This document shows positions 20,152 through 31,372 of a stretch of 64,000 nt of DNA, piece after piece. The stretch comes from Lineus longissimus (taxonomy: Eukaryota; Nemertea; Pilidiophora; Heteronemertea; Lineidae), in the NCBI RefSeq assembly GCF_910592395.1, contig NC_088318.1, positions 10,044,349 through 10,108,348 of the forward strand, given 5' to 3'. Every line of letters starts with the position of its first letter. Position 1 is the stretch's first letter. The translations under genes were made by a program, and so were the position numbers. The notes below the pieces were generated by a model. That model had not been told where the DNA came from and did not search any database. It saw only the letters and a program-made list of their open reading frames with translations.

Positions 20152-20801
20152 ATGACCAATACATTGAATACTTGCTGGAAAGTTATTGCAAAATAGAACC
20201 AGTCCTATTCACTGAGAGCACTATCTGACTTAACAAAAAGTGTCCGAAATGACCTACCTTTGGTCCGTCCACATGACATAAGATCGCCCAGCTAAACACT
20301 TCTGACATTTATTGATCGCTCTCGGACAGCTGCTCGCAGCGTCTTGTCCACATGCGACTTGGTGTCTGAGAGTGTCTGAGAGTGAACTTCTGAGAGAAAA
20401 CTCTCACATGGAATGTCGCCTTTACTCACTAACTCAACAAACTAAATGCAAATTTCAAGAATTACCAAGTCAGGAATACAGACCATCAGTGTTAACAACT
20501 CTATTACGGTAGTCCAAATTTTAGCTCCCAACAGCCAATACACTGCTTCCAGGAAACTTGATGTCTGATAGGACAATTCACCTTACCCCCAATAAACATC
20601 ACCAAGATACTACAGAATTGTTTTACACTAATAGGTTGTAAACCTTAAATAATGATTCAAACTCAAACAAAGGAAAATAGTGACAAATACCAGTCACAAC
20701 ACCTAATAAACAGTGACAAATATAGAAGTCACTACACAAGAGTCAGAAACTAATGTCTTTGAGAGGCAAACTACACTACCTCAGAGTCTGATAAAGGCGA
20801 C

Positions 20802-23100
20802 CTACAGGTCAAGCCTTACTGCGGGTTTTATAACTCGTCCTGAACGCGACACTTTAGGCACAAGCGCAGGCGCTTCACTAGCAACATTTGGTTGTGGAGC
20901 GGTCGGTTGCGGATCAATTGCGATCGGTTCAGGCAAATCATCGGGTTCGCTTTGGTCAACTGGTCCACTGATGCCAGCTGCTGTTTGACAGTATTCCTGA
21001 CACAACTCCAGACTATGGAGTCATCGAACAGATCTACTCAATACCCCCTTTGCAGTCCTAAGTGACACGCTGCGAACCACGCCATCACAACCAGGGTGTA
21101 TCTCAGTAATAACTGCCATAGGCCACTGCAATCTATGCAAGTTGTCCTCCCTGATCAATACCAGTGAACCTACCTCCAACTTACCCTTGTTCCTGAATTT
21201 AATCACAGCATGAGGCAAGCTTCTCAAATACTCAGCGCTCCATACAGACCAGAATGGCTGGAGACGCAATTGCTGGAATACTGCCCTACCATTCAGATCA
21301 TCTGTAGTCACCGCAGGCTCAGTTTCAGACAGGTCATAACTTCCTGGTTGGAAACTGGAACTCCTGCCAATTAGAAAATGAGATGGTGTGAGTGGGTTGG
21401 CCGACTCCAATGTGTCGCCAACGAATGTCAACGGTTTCGAGTTCACACAGGCCTCTATTTCCAGGAGATCGGCTTCCAATTCAGACTCGGTGAGAGATGA
21501 TCTCCCCACAGACTTCTTCAGACCAGATTTTACAGAGCGTACAAGGCGTTCCCACCAACCCCCCCACCAGGGGGAGCGGGTAACAATGAATCTCCATTTG
21601 GGACAGAGATGACCGTAGACCTCCCGTAGCTTGTACTTAGCAGCAAGGAAAGTTTTCGCGTTATCTGAGAATATAACAGATGGCAAACCACGCCTCGCAG
21701 CAAACTTGCGAATGGCTAGCAAGAAATCTGGTAGCGACATTGAGTCGGTGAGCTCCAAATACAATGCTCTCACTACTGCACAAGTACAGAGAAGAACATA
21801 CTTTTTCTTCCCAGGCTGATCACTACAGTAGAGAGGCCCAAAATAATCCAAACCTGTGACAGTAAATGGAGGTGCCTCCTTGACTCGGAGGGCTGGTAGG
21901 GGAGCAACAGGACGGTTACATGCGGCTGCATCAAATCGCTGACAAGGGACACATTCCCTTTTGACTTCTTTTACCAATCTTCGGGCGCCAACAATCCAAT
22001 AACAAGTCCTGACATTGGATAAGAGAGAGCCTACCCCAGCATGTTTTAGGAAGACATGTCTACCCCTAACCATAATCTTGGTAAGATGATGGGTGGGCAA
22101 TATGATAGGATGCTTCTCCTGATACGACAGACTCGACAACTGAAGCCTCCCTTGGATCCTGAGATAACCATCCTCACTCAAGAAAGGGGACAACTGAGCG
22201 ATGCTTGAGGACTTTGGAATACATCCTCCCTTTTCCAAAGCTGTAAACTCAGGAGCATAAGTATGCTGTTGCAAACATTGAAACAACTTGTCCTTGGCCA
22301 CAGTCAATTCATCCACAGAGAGATGACCCACCTTGGATTCACCTACTTTATGCAATCTCAGATTTTCAATAAACCTGAGGACATAACCTGTGATACACAG
22401 TGTCTTCTCGAATGAACTCCATCTCTCAACAGGAATGACAAAATCTGGAGGAGAGGATCCAACTACCAAACAGGTCGATACCATTTCTTCTGGTATACCA
22501 GCCTCCAATGGGAGCTTCACTTTGTCATCTGAAAGAACAAGATCCTTGGAGAGCCAAGAAGGACCCTCCAGCCATAACTTGCTCGTTATCAAATCCTTGG
22601 CTGACAATCCCCGAGAGACCAAATCTGCAGGATTATCTGCGCTTTCGACGTGAGACCAATGAGAGGGGTCTGTAAGCTCTTGTATTTCAGAGACCCGATT
22701 CCCAACGAAGGCCTTAAACTTGGATGCATTAGTCCTTATCCAGGCAAGAACAATGGTAGAATCTGACCAACAGTGGTACACTGTCTTCTGAAGATCTAAC
22801 TTTAATGCTTTAGCAAACAAAGTTCAACAGTCTTGCAGCCAAGAGAGCGCCTAACAATTCTAGTCTAGGCAGGGTGACCTTTTTCAATGGGGATACTTTA
22901 CCCTTTGAAGTAACCAGAGACACCTTGTAACCACCATGTCCATCTGAGAGTCTCACATAGACATTGGCCCCATAGGCCTTCATTGAGGCGTCACTGAACA
23001 CGTGTAACTCCAGTTTGTTTACACTTTCCTTCCAAGTTGTGTAGGGAAGAAACAACGTGGAATTCTCCAACTCTGCAGTGTCACAATACCACTTACCCAT
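20802..23100 (-). pseudogene. BEL pol: RNase H, integrase and C-terminal tail
   Basis: Minus-strand frames 23100-22810 and 22820-20802 hold RNase H ('LHVFSDASMKAYGA' and 'WSDSTIVLAWI'), an integrase zinc-binding region (about 22110-21940, H...H...CVPC), the rve core ('FTVTGLDYFGPLY', 'VIFSDNAKTF', later 'VNSKP') and a Pao-type C-terminal domain ('KFRNKGKLEVGSLVLIRED'). A one-base shift near 22815 separates the two frames. An in-frame TGA at 21021 cuts off the last about 70 codons, which end in a basic 'SRSGRVIKPAVRLDL'. The enzyme would join reverse-transcribed DNA to the host chromosome. This copy is broken. Confidence 0.9.
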
Positions 23101-24352
23101 GATACAAACCTATCACGCATTTCATCAGGAAGGGCCTCATCCCAACCTAACCCGAGAGTCCAAACCTCTTGGAACAGGATTTTGGCAAGCATCACGAAGA
23201 GGCTAAGGAATCCCAGCGGGTCGAAAAGTCTGGAAGTGAAACTGAGAACTGTACGCTTTGAACAAAACAACTCAGAAATAGGGGGTGTCTCTACTCCATC
23301 AAATGAGAAACTATCCTCTAAGGCAAACCATTTCATGCCTAACACCTTTACTGAGTCATCCTGTAGGTGCTTTGATCCAAGGTCTTGGCTGAACTTATCG
23401 ACCAAAACTCGACTGTTAGAATGACATTTTGCCAATGTCATTCCGGCCTTGTCAAATATCTGGGATCCATTATCAAACAGATCACAGCTGTCATCATCTG
23501 TGTCTGCTCCAGTGAGCCAATCATCAACAAAGAGATTCTCCTCCAACTCTTCTCTAGCCAAAGAAAGAGGGTAAGTAGCTAGATGGTGTTTTATGGTAGC
23601 ATTGAGCACGAAGGGACTGCTTTTGTTACCGAAGGGTACCCGTAGAAACTTCATCATCCGAACAGTGCCATTACAATCCCACAGGAATCTATGCACTGAC
23701 TGGTCCTGCTCCCGAACACCAATCTGCAGGAAGGCTGAAGAAACATCAGCAGTAAGCGCCACCTGCCACCTACGGAATCTAATCAAAATTTCTATAAGAC
23801 TGGGCATCAGTGATGGCCCAGTTTCCATGCAGTCGTTGAGTGATACCTGGTTGTTTCCTGTTGCTGAGGCATCAAATACGGGCCTAACCTTTGTACTCAG
23901 GCTAGTCTCCCTGACTACAGGACGGTGTGGTAAGTAGAATAATGGACCACTGCATTCCTCCTCTTTTACTTCCTCAATGATGCCAATGTTTTCATAGTTA
24001 TGAAAGACAGCATAATACTGGTCCTGGAGGTTATGATCCCTGTCTACTCTACGCGACCAATAGGCTAGGCGCTTCCTAGCCAGCATCTCGTTGTTTAGCA
24101 GCACGCCCGGCCTAAAATCACTCTTCCATGGAAGAGCTACTTCGTACCTACCCCGTACAAACCTTATAGATTCTTCAAACCTCTCATGTACCGGATCCGG
24201 AGGCATGGTCTCCTTCTTCATAATCCCAATGGATTCCAGCTCCCAAAAACTTCTCACCGTCTGGTCTGTGACACCTTGAGAATGAGAATCTAAACAAAGA
24301 AGCTGATGAGAAAGGTTACGCGAGTTTGGGGTCAATGACTTGGGTACTTAAG
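23045..24352 (-). pseudogene. BEL pol: reverse transcriptase
   Basis: The frame (24335-23019 in the minus direction) carries Pao-type RT motifs: 'KVRPVFDASATGNNQVSLND', 'TADVSSAFLQIGV', 'LRVPFGNKSSPFVLNATI' and the catalytic 'LFVDDWLTGAD', where FVDD replaces the usual YVDD. The frame is lost by a one-base shift near 23045, after 'LQSWRIPRCFFP', before RNase H. On the upstream side it is cut from the protease region by the hairpin repeat at 24353-25203. Confidence 0.9.
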
Positions 24353-24414
24353 GGTTTTTTAGCTCAGCTGACAAGCTGAGCTATTCATATGAGTAAATGG
24401 TAGAATGAATGTCC

Positions 24415-24445
<31 letters not shown>

Positions 24446-25203
24446 CGTTAAACAGGCACGTTTCAAAACTATGGCGGATAGGCGATAGATTTTCCCTATA
24501 AGCCATTTAGACCCTTCAGGACTCCTGAATAGACCAAGTGTGGGTCCGGCAGGATTAACAGTTTGGCCACCAGGGGGCAAAAAGCCTAAATCACAAAACA
24601 ATTTTTTGGCGCTTTATTCAAGCAGATAGAAGCTTGAAATAAAGTTGAAAAGGACCGCATGCATGTAGGTCTTGAAACTACTAAGAGTAGTTTTGATTGA
24701 TACTACCAGTTGGCGTTACTGAGCCAAAATCTGTGTTGACCTAGTTTAAGCTTGATTTGAATTTCCCGCTCTTGTATGACTCTGAAGGTTGTGGGTTCCA
24801 ATCCCACTTCGGGTCAATTTTTTTTTTTTTTAATTTTTACTTTTTTCACTTGTAAATACATTTTCTTTACTTTTTTGAATAATTTGGTGGGCGGCCATCT
24901 TGGTTTTTTTTTTCTATTTTAAAGCCTTTGCTGTATCCAGAGTGACATGAATTTTATGGTTGGTGTACAATAAGCCTCCTTTACATGATATCACATGGGC
25001 TTTCTATTTGACCTACTTTTCAAGGTCAGCCTGGCTCAGGCACTTAGATTTGACTAATAAGTGGCATATTTGTCACCATTTAAAAGTCTTTTTACTTTGG
25101 TATGTTTGCCTGATATATTGACAAAACTGAGGTTGAAAGAGATCTATCGGGTACTTTCCATGTTCATATATTTCAGCTGAGCGCCAGGCCCTTGGGCCTC
25201 TTG
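24353..25203 (+). repeat. Hairpin-type dispersed repeat, AGCTCAGC subfamily (851 bp), TTAAG target duplication
   Basis: The 5-bp sequence TTAAG is duplicated at 24348-24352 and 25204-25208. The left end is a T-run plus the hairpin AGCTCAGCTGACAAGCTGAG, followed by (GTCT)n. The body includes CCACCAGGGGGC, a tRNA-arm-like piece at 24787-24817 and a TGACCT...AAGGTCA block near 25010. The right end is AGCTGAGCGCCAGG followed by CCCTTGGGCCTCTTG. It is inserted in the BEL protease/RT junction. Confidence 0.9.
24787..24817 (+). other. tRNA T-arm-like (box B-like) segment
   Basis: GGTTGTGGGTTCCAATCCCA is followed by CTTCGGG and a long T-run. It reads like the T-stem/loop and 3' end of a tRNA with a Pol III-type stop. 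No acceptor or D-arm is found upstream, so it is not a full tRNA. A comparable piece sits in the related repeats at 44513 and 46801. Confidence 0.45.
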
Positions 25204-25208
25204 TTAAG

Positions 25209-25486
25209 CAACCAGATAAAACCCACCCAAAGATGGTTTCTTGAGCCACCGGACCATCTGGGTGTCTTTTGAGGCCAGGTTTCATGAAATCCCAATAGGT
25301 GTCAATCCCTATTAGAATATCAATGGATCGTTGCCCTGCCTCAACACCATGAAACTCGACACCCTCACCAAATGAATTTAACACGCTTTGAGGAACCTGG
25401 GGCCGTTGTAATTGGGTACAAATCAAGGGGACCTCCACAGCATTTATGGTTTCAACATGTACTGCACCTTTTGCAGCACTGGACAA
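25209..25486 (-). pseudogene. BEL protease region (DUF1758-type), truncated by insertion
   Basis: The frame reads 'RSIDILIGIDTYWDFM' and 'GPVAQETIFGWVLSG', the hallmark C-terminal part of the Pao retropepsin-like domain. After 'GWVLSGC' it enters the hairpin repeat, so the joined pol chain is interrupted. The aspartic catalytic triad is not clearly present in this fragment and may lie in the damaged 25486-25620 stretch. Confidence 0.75.
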
Positions 25487-25621
25487 CTCTAGATTGTAGA
25501 CGTTATGCAGTTGACCCTTGGCCGAAGTCCCACCCGCAAAAGCCGCAAAACAGATTGGCTCTGACGATACCCATTCTGGCTTAACTCATTTCACCAGCGA
25601 ACTGGAGACATACGAACGATC

Positions 25622-27088
25622 TCACCCGCTGTCAAACAGTAGGGTGGCATCAGTAACTAGAATTTGACACAAATTGACCGTGCACATTATTGGCGCTAGA
25701 ATTCGACACGAATGAACCTGACACATTATCAGCGCGCGCAGATTAAGACACATTGTCAGCGTTAGAAGTTCCGTTTTCAGCGTTACAAGAACGTTCGGTG
25801 GTGGCAGCATTCCTCGGCCTTGAAGTTGAATTCCTCGATCCTTGTTTTTCACACAGCAGATGGTGGTGTCCAGCTCCACATTTTGAAAATTTTTCGTTAC
25901 ACTGACGGGCGAAATGACTCCCCAAGCATTTGAAGCAAAGTTTCGAATTGCGTACTTTCTCCTTTCGCTCAGAAACAGAACCACATCTCGTTATTTCCCA
26001 GCACTTGTGCGCTGGATGAATGGTTTTTTACAATATCCGCACCCGTTCTTGCTGGACAACTGCAAAGCGGCGATCGTTGCTACAGGAGCTTCAAACGTTT
26101 TCTTCTCGGTGTTTGACTTTCCAATTTCCTTAAAGGAATCTGCAGTGTCCCTCCGGCATATATCGGTTTTCAGAAAGTCCAAAAGAAAGTCAAGATCATC
26201 TTCATGACCTTCTTCATCTTTTGCCCACTCCAAGCGTACCTCGCTTGGGAGGCAAGAGAGAACTACTGGTGTCAAAAACACCCCATACTGCTCGCCAGTA
26301 ATGTCCAAAGCCTCCAAACTGCGGACATGGGCCTGCACTTCGTCGTACAATTTTGATAATTGGCCTGCACGACACTTGGTCCCAGCGTTTGGCCTAGTGC
26401 TCATTCGTAACAGTCCCTGAATGTGGGCAAACGCGATTTTTTCCTGTCTCCCGTACCTGTCTTCCAGTATTTGGCGGGCATCGTCGTAATGTGAATTTGT
26501 GATTGAAAGTCCAGCGATGGCCGCCTTGGCCTCGCTTTCCAAAAGCGAATCCAAATACGTAAACTTACTGATTACAGGAATGGCCGTCTTGTCAACCAAA
26601 GCGTTAAACTTGTCCCAGAAGGACTGCCATTGTGTAACGTCGCCCTTGAATTTGGGCAGTTCAATCTTAGGCAACCTCACAAGCTTTGATGCATTGTGGC
26701 TGTTATCGGAATCATGACTTCGTGAGTCCCAGTTATCCTCCACGTCAGTCTTACTGACAGCGCCAACAGCACTGCCTGACTGGCTACCTTTCCTGACACG
26801 GAGAGTCTCAATTCGGATCACACTGATCCTATCCAAAAATGTACCAGCTTCGTCGATACAATTTGACAGTTCTTCCTCATTCGAACAATGAGCTTCAACG
26901 TTGCTCTGTGCCTTCCTGAACGAAGCCAACCGTAAATCTAACTCTGAAAGGCCCTCCTCGAAGATCGCGTCATCGACAGCGCCGCCTGGCCCAATGTCTT
27001 TGCGTTCTTTCAGAGCTTTCTCGAGGTTTTTGATCGCCCTCGTAACCCAGCCTTTTGCGGCCGATCTGCGCTGCACAGCAGCCTGCAT
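25622..27088 (-). pseudogene. BEL gag with zinc knuckles, frameshifted
   Basis: The ATG at 27088 starts 'MQAAVQRRSAAKGWVTRAI'. The middle carries 'LPKIELPKFKGDVTQWQSFW', the DUF1759 signature of Pao gag, and 'DDARQILEDRYGR'. Near the end 'CGYCKKP' begins a zinc knuckle, but a shift at about 26000 moves the remaining cysteines ('KCLGSHFARQC', 'KCGAGHHHLLC') to another frame that reads to about 25740. The capsid-like region is complete and the nucleocapsid region is split. Confidence 0.9.
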
Positions 27089-27115
27089 TGTACACCTCTT
27101 TGTTGTATACCTATT

Positions 27116-27136
27116 GATCCCAGTGTTTCAGCACCA
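27116..27136 (-). other. BEL primer binding site
   Basis: On the element strand TGGTGCTGAAACACTGGGAT starts five bases after the 5' LTR. It begins with TGG, as expected for pairing with the CCA end of a tRNA. The tRNA identity was not determined. Confidence 0.7.
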
Positions 27137-27141
27137 TTTAA

Positions 27142-27312
27142 TGTGGGGGAAGCCACACTAAGGCTATAAAATCACCTTTATTGCTCCGGAATAACGTGAA
27201 CAAATCGGTTCGTTTTCTTGTATAAACCATGTGCGTTTATTATGACGAAAAACACAAGAACATTTATGCGACTACAATTATACAGGGTGTAACAATACTG
27301 CTGTCTGCAACG
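27142..27312 (-). repeat. BEL 5' LTR (171 bp)
   Basis: It has the same length as 18532-18702 and differs at a few sites (for example AAAATCACC against AAAGCCACC, and ACG against ACA at the last bases). High identity means a fairly young insertion. It contains GGCTATAAAA, which on the element strand would be a reversed TATA-like motif. Confidence 0.95.
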
Positions 27313-27317
27313 CAGTC

Positions 27318-28847
27318 TATTCGTCTCTCCACAGGAACAATCGGTACAATGTTTGTGTCTGGAATGAAGGATTGCCCTTTGTACTTTGGGAACTCTACCA
27401 TAACTACATCTGGTAAGTTAGTTGTTTTTGGATTATTTCCGTTAAGGTAGATTATGTCTTTAACTGTTCCCATGTAACCATTAAAGAGGCCAAATGCCAC
27501 GTTGATGTTTCCTGTCAGCATTACCTTGGCGTCTTTACAAAGATATAATACTTTTTGAAGTCCGTTTGCCTTGTCACTTGGTAGATTGCCGTGACTTCCA
27601 CTGTTAATTGCACTCATCTTTGCTATAGGGAAATACTGATTTGCCTCCAGTAATTTGGTTTTATTGTGATTCCACTCTTGATCGTGCGTGGGAAACACAA
27701 ATAAACGATCCTTCGACATTCTGTCCAGCAATTCTTGACCTCGTGTTTTTCTTAGATTATCCCACTGAAAGGTTTGAAGCCACTGTGCATCTAGTGGTGT
27801 TGTAGTGTATTGGCGCAATGAAGAAAGTATATCTTTAAACTGGTGTTGGTCATTATTCTGCCTGATAGTGGTTTTTAGAGTCACAGCTGTGTTAAATTGT
27901 TTCCAAACCAGGGCTCCATGAATTGCAGCTGGTGTTTTAGTTTTTGCTTTCAGATTGAAGACAGGGCTGTCACATACGGGTGGGAGCTGGACATCATCCG
28001 CTAGAAATACTACAACTGGTAGTGCTCCCCACGGTTGACTGGAATTGGCTCCATTTTTTACACCATTGGCGGTCAGAAACTCCATCCAACCTAGTGTTGT
28101 GCAGCCAATAAGGGAGCGTTCGTCTATTAATAAAACCTCTAAACCATCGCAGTTTTTCTGGAGGGTTGATCCGGCTGCATTGTCCGGGGGTGTCATCTCT
28201 TGATTAGCTCGGATACTTGTGGGTACTTTGAGAAAACTGTGTAAAGTCCTCCCAGATATCAGGTTTGCACTGCTCCCTGTCGGTGCTAATACTTGAACAG
28301 ACTTGTTTGATTGAAAGAAAATTCGTATTGCTTTGACCAGACAGTTTATTAAGTAGGACTTGCCTGATCCTGCTGTACCTGCTACTACAAGTCGGAGGGG
28401 ATCTTTAGATTTGTCGGGTTGCTGTCTGTATTCGAGCAGTGTCTTCATGACTAGGTTAAAAGCGAACATCTGGTCAGCATTCATTGATGTAAGGTCAACG
28501 TCTGGAAGATGGAGTTCCTGGTCATCATCATCTTCTTCGCATTCGCTGAGGAGTTGAAGCCACTTCAGCCCATTATTTGCAGAATAATCAGCACGAGAGG
28601 AAGCTGCCCAGTCGTAGTCTGGTCCTCCGTCATTGTATGTAAACTCTTCTTCTGTATATTTAGCAACGGGTCGAACGAGGTCCATCCATTCTGGTTGACA
28701 AACATCATCGTCATCATCTACATCTTCCTCAGAGTCGTCGCAGCGGTCCTGATTTTTACGTTTGGCATTTTCTTCGTTATTCATAGCTCTTTGGATGTCG
28801 GCTATGAGAAAGTTTGGACAAGTGTCAATGGACAAAAATTCAATCAT
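27318..28847 (-). pseudogene. Helitron Pif1-type helicase, N-terminal and central part
   Basis: The frame opens with a D/E-rich stretch, then 'LNADQMFAFN'-like sequence and Walker A 'VVAGTAGSGKSYLINCLV' (about 28390-28340). Walker B 'LEVLLIDERSLIG', 'VVFLADDVQLPPVCD' and the 'TTIRQN' arginine motif follow. The frame is interrupted at 27313 by the BEL 5' LTR; the rest of the helicase lies at 18109-18526. This half has no internal stop, so it is the best kept part of the Helitron. Confidence 0.9.
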
Positions 28848-28892
28848 TTTATCCTTCCAACAAATGTCCTGCTCTTTGATATCCTTGATACT

Positions 28893-29552
28893 TCACCAGT
28901 CAGGCCAATGAAGTAGCAACATGGTGCGGCAGTAGTCCTCCTGTAGTGGCCAAGTTGCCCTAGTGCTGTTGCCTGCAATAACTGGGACCCGGCCACTTCT
29001 GCAGACAAAGTACCAAGACGATTGGTCTTTTTTATCTCTAGCCAAGTACCAGTCCAGTGGAGTGTTTTTGGTTAAAGTTGATCCGTCTTTTTCCAAAACT
29101 CTGGATCCTGTAAGAATTATTGCTACAGCGATATAATGGTAATGACGACAATTCATATGCTGCTTCTGTAGCTGAGATGTCTCTCTTTACTGTCCCCATT
29201 AGTAGTTTAGTGCACACAGATTTGGCATTGGAATCGTCGTCTGTACTTGAGTTTACCATATCGTTGAAAAGATCAGCGGCTGCTCCGGTGGACTCGTTAC
29301 CTTTGCACTGACATATTTCTGCACAGCCATAATTTCATTGACGGATGGGTCCTTGGGGTCACTTTTTGATAAAATGATAGAAATATCTCCATTTGCTCTC
29401 CAGCCCTGTGTGTGGTATTTAGAATGCTGAACAAGCATTGGGTGATCCCTTTCCATTTCTAGGCGGAGGGACTTGTGTTTGTCAGGGATAATGGCAGGGT
29501 TATTCCGTAGTTCTTTTCTGGTTGGGATGATGTCCCAAAGTCCATCCGGCAC
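28893..29552 (-). pseudogene. Helitron protein, region between Rep and helicase (frameshifted)
   Basis: Three short frames (29552-29253, 29259-29038, 29156-28893) hold pieces typical of the segment that follows Rep: 'LRLEMERDHPMLVQHSKY', 'KLLMGTVKRDISATEAA' and 'LPLYRCSNN'. Each change of frame marks an indel. The two-tyrosine motif expected after HUH could not be identified with confidence. Confidence 0.7.
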
Positions 29553-29644
29553 TCCTTTTCAGCTGAGTTCTTTCTTGTTTTTTTCAGGCAATATCCTTCA
29601 GAGCAACGGTGTAAATTGATCCTGTTAGTCAATAGAAGATGATC

Positions 29645-30386
29645 CTACAGAATTGACGACTGGCTTTCACTCACATCCATGAGGAGTTTGAGGAGTGGAT
29701 TTTTCTCTTCCGGTGGTGGAGGTGCAGTTCCTTCCGGAGGAGGCCAGAGGTCTTTCCTCGAGTTGCCATCTTCATCTTTTCCAGCAGGATGTACAGCAGT
29801 CATGGCAAAGGTAGATTTAGCCCAATCGGACAGGTTTTCGGCAGTTTGATCTTCGGATAAACCTTTTTGGACTGCGTCAAAGAGCATGGTGTGAGGTTGG
29901 CAATCTTGACGCCAACAGAGGCCATGCCAGTGGATCATGCCTCTTGACTTGGCAAATTCTTGCCGGTACCAAAAGGCATTTACTCCAAATACTGGTCTCA
30001 TTACTTTTTCAAAATATGATGTAGTCCGTAGATCAAAATAGTGGCCAACAATGTGACTGTTATTCTGCAAAGCTGAAAAAAGTTGGTTTCTGTCGGATAG
30101 ATCTGCATCTCGGCCAGATGTTTCCTTGATGTATATTTGTAAAAGTCGCCGAAGAGGTTTAAAATGAAATTCTGCACAGCTTCCGGTGGTAAAAAAAGAT
30201 GGAAGACTATGACCCTCATTGACCTGGTATTGAATCAAAGAGTTTAACTCCTTTGAGCGCTGTGCCCAGTACTGGGAAGTCCCTCTCAAAGTAGCTCCAA
30301 AGTACAGAATCTTCTTGGCTATTGTTTTATCACCATTTGCGATTTTCTCTTTCAGATCACCGATTGTGAGATGCTGGTCACCAAGC
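29645..30386 (-). pseudogene. Helitron Rep (HUH nickase) domain
   Basis: The frame from 30289 reads 'LPSFFTTGSCAEFHFKPLRR', then 'AKSRGMIHWHGLCW', where IHWHG is the HUH metal-binding motif of rolling-circle initiators. The frame ends at 29645 in a premature stop after 'DVSESQSSIL'. The protein would nick at the Helitron ends to start strand transfer. The catalytic tyrosines are expected beyond this stop and are not recognisable, so the copy is inactive. Confidence 0.85.
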
Positions 30387-31345
30387 TACTGTCTGACGAT
30401 GTAACTAGAATTATCAAGGGCTCGCCGTCTCATAATCATGTTATGAACGATAAATTTGAAATAATGATGATTTGCAAATCGGCCATCCTTGTACCATAAG
30501 AGATGGTCGGCCCAATCTGACATAGAGTCACATGATCTGCTGCGACTGGAATGAAAATCACCTTTTCCATTGGGGAAGAGGCAGGGAAAGGCCAGAGTGA
30601 AAAAATTATGTGTCGTAAATTCAGATAAAGGAATGTTGCCTCTGGTCAGCCAGGGAATTGTTATTCTCCCTCTCTTTGTTGCTGTGACCTCTCCGTGTTC
30701 TGGTCCAATTACTTCTTCCAGGACATTTTCGAAAAATTTTCTGATATCAATTGTTGGATCTGGCAAAAGAACTCCAGAAGTCGTGATCATGTCACCACCA
30801 TCATTCTTTCCTGGATCAGTAGTCTGTGCAGGAGCTGGTCCTTGATCGTCCATGTGTTGAGCTTTCTCTTCGTCATACTCTACGGTGTCGAGTTCAGGTA
30901 GTTGTCCATTAAGGGGAAGCTGTGAAAGTCTCTGCTCACTAATAATGATGTCAGAATAGGCTTCATTATTGGTTTGAAGCCAAACCAGTGCAGCCTGAAC
31001 TTTGAATCGACGAACATTGAATTCTTTGTTAGTATCATTTTTCCCCTTTCTTCTGACCCTAATTATGTTGATTTCCTCAGGTAACTTTGGAAAGACATTG
31101 ACGACCTCCGTGACGGCCTGAGGGAATGTAACACAATGCCCATTAACAGCAATACCACCATGTTTCAACATGTGAACATTGATTGATGGTGATATTCTGC
31201 TAATGAGCTGTTGTTCGACAATTGTCAGGTTTGCCAGTTCTTCAGGGACAGCTCCAGGATCCATGAAATTATCCGCAGAGAACATTTTCACCTGGTTTTT
31301 ATCGTGAGAGCAGCGGCGACAGATTGATGTTGATTGCATTTTCAT
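30386..31345 (-). pseudogene. Helitron-like N-terminal domain
   Basis: The frame reads 'NGHCVTFPQAVTEVVNVFPK' (a DUF6570-like segment), then 'IPWLTRGNIPLSEFTTHNFF', 'LAFPCLFPNGKGDF' and 'FKFIVHNMIMRRRALDNSSY'. These are the usual segments ahead of Rep in Helitron proteins. It stops at 30386; the Rep frame begins again at about 30300 in another phase. Confidence 0.8.
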
Positions 31346-31372
31346 TTCCAGTCTGCGTTCTTGGCAAACTGA

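Larger units (their letters stand above)
18893..20421 (+). mobile_element. PIF/Harbinger transposon copy 1 (internally deleted), TTA target duplication
   Basis: The ends AGGCGACATTCCACGTGAGAG and CTCTCACATGGAATGTCGCCT are inverted repeats. TTA flanks at 18890-18892 and 20422-20424. The element is 1529 bp long. It holds a deleted transposase on the plus strand and a MADF/Myb-like gene on the minus strand, the usual two-gene Harbinger layout. It lies in the 3' non-coding part of the BEL element. It is the same family as the copy at 49940-63004 and supplies the uninterrupted reference for that copy's insertion site. Confidence 0.95.
18532..27312 (-). mobile_element. Complete BEL/Pao LTR retrotransposon inserted in the Helitron helicase
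   Basis: LTRs of 171 bp lie at 18532-18702 and 27142-27312 and differ at only a few positions. The 5-bp target duplication CAGTC is at 18527-18531 and 27313-27317. Transcription is on the minus strand. In order there are gag (27088-25991), zinc knuckles (about 25984-25740), protease region (25486-25209), RT, RNase H, integrase and a C-terminal chromatin-type tail (to 20802). It contains an 851-bp hairpin repeat at 24353-25203 and a Harbinger at 18893-20421. Frameshifts and one in-frame stop make this copy non-autonomous. Confidence 0.95.

Noticed and set aside
24787-24817. Possible tRNA gene
   Set aside because: Only the T-arm and 3' part can be read; no D-arm, anticodon arm or acceptor partner is present.
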